Shown: in pieces, positions 6,536-7,335 of the stretch | Layout of the letters: each line of letters starts with the position of its first letter | How positions within the stretch are numbered: the stretch's first letter is position 1 | Assembly (NCBI GenBank): GCA_030690245.1 | Contig: JAUYGW010000140.1 | Span: forward strand, 1 to 7,335 | DNA: 7,335 nucleotides | Source: Gallionella sp. | Lineage (GTDB): Bacteria; Pseudomonadota; Gammaproteobacteria; Burkholderiales; Gallionellaceae | Direction: 5' to 3' | The notes under the pieces: model-generated | Told to the model about the DNA's origin: nothing | The model's input: the letters and a program-made list of their open reading frames with translations, nothing else | Databases searched by the model: none | Position numbers and translations under genes: made by a program

Positions 6536-6569
6536 AAAAACGCCGTGCAGTATAGCACTGCACGGCGTT
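6536..6569 (-). terminator. Intrinsic terminator of typA
   Basis: On the minus strand AACGCCGTGCAGT (6569-6557), loop GCTAT, ACTGCACGGCGTT (6551-6539), then further Ts giving GTTTTTATTT. The 13-bp stem is perfect. It begins 19 bases after the typA stop and its T-run ends only 15 bases before the rmuC ATG, so rmuC needs either readthrough or a promoter very close by. Confidence 0.93.
6549..6557 (-). promoter_or_regulatory. Candidate rmuC extended -10 inside the typA terminator hairpin
   Basis: TGCTATACT on the minus strand, an extended -10 with 5 of 6 matches, covers the loop and adjoining stem of the terminator. Its form parallels TGCTACAAT before rimP. No good -35 lies 17 bases upstream (CATAGT). 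Transcription would start near 6542 and give a leader of about 22 bases that lacks the complete hairpin. Confidence 0.3.
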
Positions 6570-6588
6570 CCACTATGCGCTGGGTATA

Positions 6589-7335
6589 TTAACGACTAGC
6601 GCGCTTGCGTTCGATTTCCGTTAAATAGCGTTTACGGATGCGGACCGACAAAGGCGTGATTTCGACCAGCTCATCATCGTCGATGAACTCGACTGCGGAT
6701 TCCAGCGTCAGGCGAATCGGCGGGGTCAGGCGCACCGCTTCATCGGTGCCCGAGGAGCGCACGTTGGTCAGTTGCTTGCCCTTGATCGGATTGACCACCA
6801 GATCGTTGTCGCGGCTGTGTACGCCGATGATCATGCCTTCGTACAGTTTGTCGCCGGGCGATACGAACATGCGGCCGCGGTCTTCCAGCTTCCACAAAGC
6901 GTATGCCACCGCCTCGCCGTTGTCCTGCGAAATCAGCACGCCGTTGCGGCGGCCGGGCATATCGGCCTTGACCGGTGCGTAGTCGTCGAACACGTGCGCC
7001 ATGATGCCGGTGCCGCGCGTCATGGTCATGAATTCGGACTGGAAGCCGATCAATCCGCGCGCCGGAATACGGTATTCCATACGCACGCGGCCATGGCCGT
7101 CCGGCTGCATGTCCTGCAAGTCGCCGCGACGCCGGCCCAGCTCTTCCATGACCGCGCCCTGGTTGGTATCTTCCACGTCCACGGTCAGCACCTCGAAAGG
7201 CTCGCATTTCTCGCCGTTGATTTCGCGGTACACCACGCGCGGCTTGCCCACGCCCATTTCAAAACCTTCCCGGCGCATGTTTTCCAGCAAAATGGTCAGA
7301 TGCAACTCGCCGCGCCCGGCCAACAGGAACACGTC
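6589..7335 (-). CDS. typA: Ribosome-associated GTPase TypA/BipA, C-terminal part (cut by window edge)
   Basis: 248 residues of a protein that is about 605 aa in the family; the GTPase domain lies outside the window. TypA/BipA is a translational GTPase related to EF-G that binds the 70S ribosome and helps large-subunit assembly and stress or cold growth. The fragment opens inside the EF-G-like domain with AGRGELHLTILLENMRREGF, continues through PRVVYREINGEKCEPFE and the alpha-beta domain RRRGDLQDM...GRVRMEYRIPARGLIGFQ, and then enters the TypA-specific C-terminal domain: GRRNGVLISQDNGEAVAYAL, NPIKGKQLTNVRSSGTDEA and the basic end VRIRKRYLTEIERKRASR. These leave little doubt about the family. 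It stops with TAA and is followed by a strong terminator. Confidence 0.97.
   Translation of the reverse strand, partial: DVFLLAGRGELHLTILLENMRREGFEMGVGKPRVVYREINGEKCEPFEVLTVDVEDTNQGAVMEELGRRRGDLQDMQPDGHGRVRMEYRIPARGLIGFQSEFMTMTRGTGIMAHVFDDYAPVKADMPGRRNGVLISQDNGEAVAYALWKLEDRGRMFVSPGDKLYEGMIIGVHSRDNDLVVNPIKGKQLTNVRSSGTDEAVRLTPPIRLTLESAVEFIDDDELVEITPLSVRIRKRYLTEIERKRASR

Noticed and set aside
5775..6599. Ser/Cys-rich plus-strand open frame (274 codons) opposite rmuC
   Set aside because: Composition (Ser, Cys, Arg) is typical of a reverse-complement frame of a coiled-coil gene; no domain or ribosome binding site.

Overview
The window is a stretch of chromosomal housekeeping DNA from a Gram-negative bacterium, most likely a betaproteobacterium. 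A Gallionella/Sideroxydans/Nitrosomonadales-type organism is my guess from the protein sequences and from the extended -10 promoter style; I could not run a search. All seven genes lie on the minus strand, so transcription runs from the high coordinates to the low ones. I see no mobile genetic element, CRISPR array, tRNA or rRNA, and no intergenic gap reaches 150 bases.

Layout in the direction of transcription: (1) the 3' part of typA/bipA (ribosome-associated GTPase), closed by a strong 13-bp hairpin terminator; (2) rmuC, whose start lies almost against that terminator; (3) ompA, an outer-membrane porin-like protein with an OmpA peptidoglycan-binding domain, with a structured leader, a strong ribosome binding site and its own 12-bp GCAA-loop terminator; (4) nadE, glutamine-dependent NAD+ synthetase, with a candidate promoter containing a 12-bp palindrome; (5) the conserved rimP-nusA-infB translation/transcription operon, where infB is cut off by the window edge after about 60 codons.

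The most notable observation is that nadE is interrupted by one in-frame TAG codon at 2819-2821, in the middle of the synthetase domain. The flanking sequence is otherwise full length and well conserved. It could be a sequencing or assembly error, a recent null mutation, or a readthrough codon. TAG serves as the ordinary stop of rimP in the same window, so wholesale amber recoding is unlikely.

The second is the rimP leader. An extended -10 promoter is followed within about 10 bases by a terminator-like hairpin, and the 3' arm of that hairpin can pair instead with a second GGGCT copy just before the rimP start. This has the layout of an attenuator controlling rimP-nusA-infB. Smaller points are a REP-like palindrome that forms the rimP-nusA junction and supplies the rimP stop codon, a Ser in place of the usual diaminopimelate-binding Asp in OmpA, and a possible rmuC promoter inside the typA terminator hairpin. 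I did not find a new multi-gene system here.
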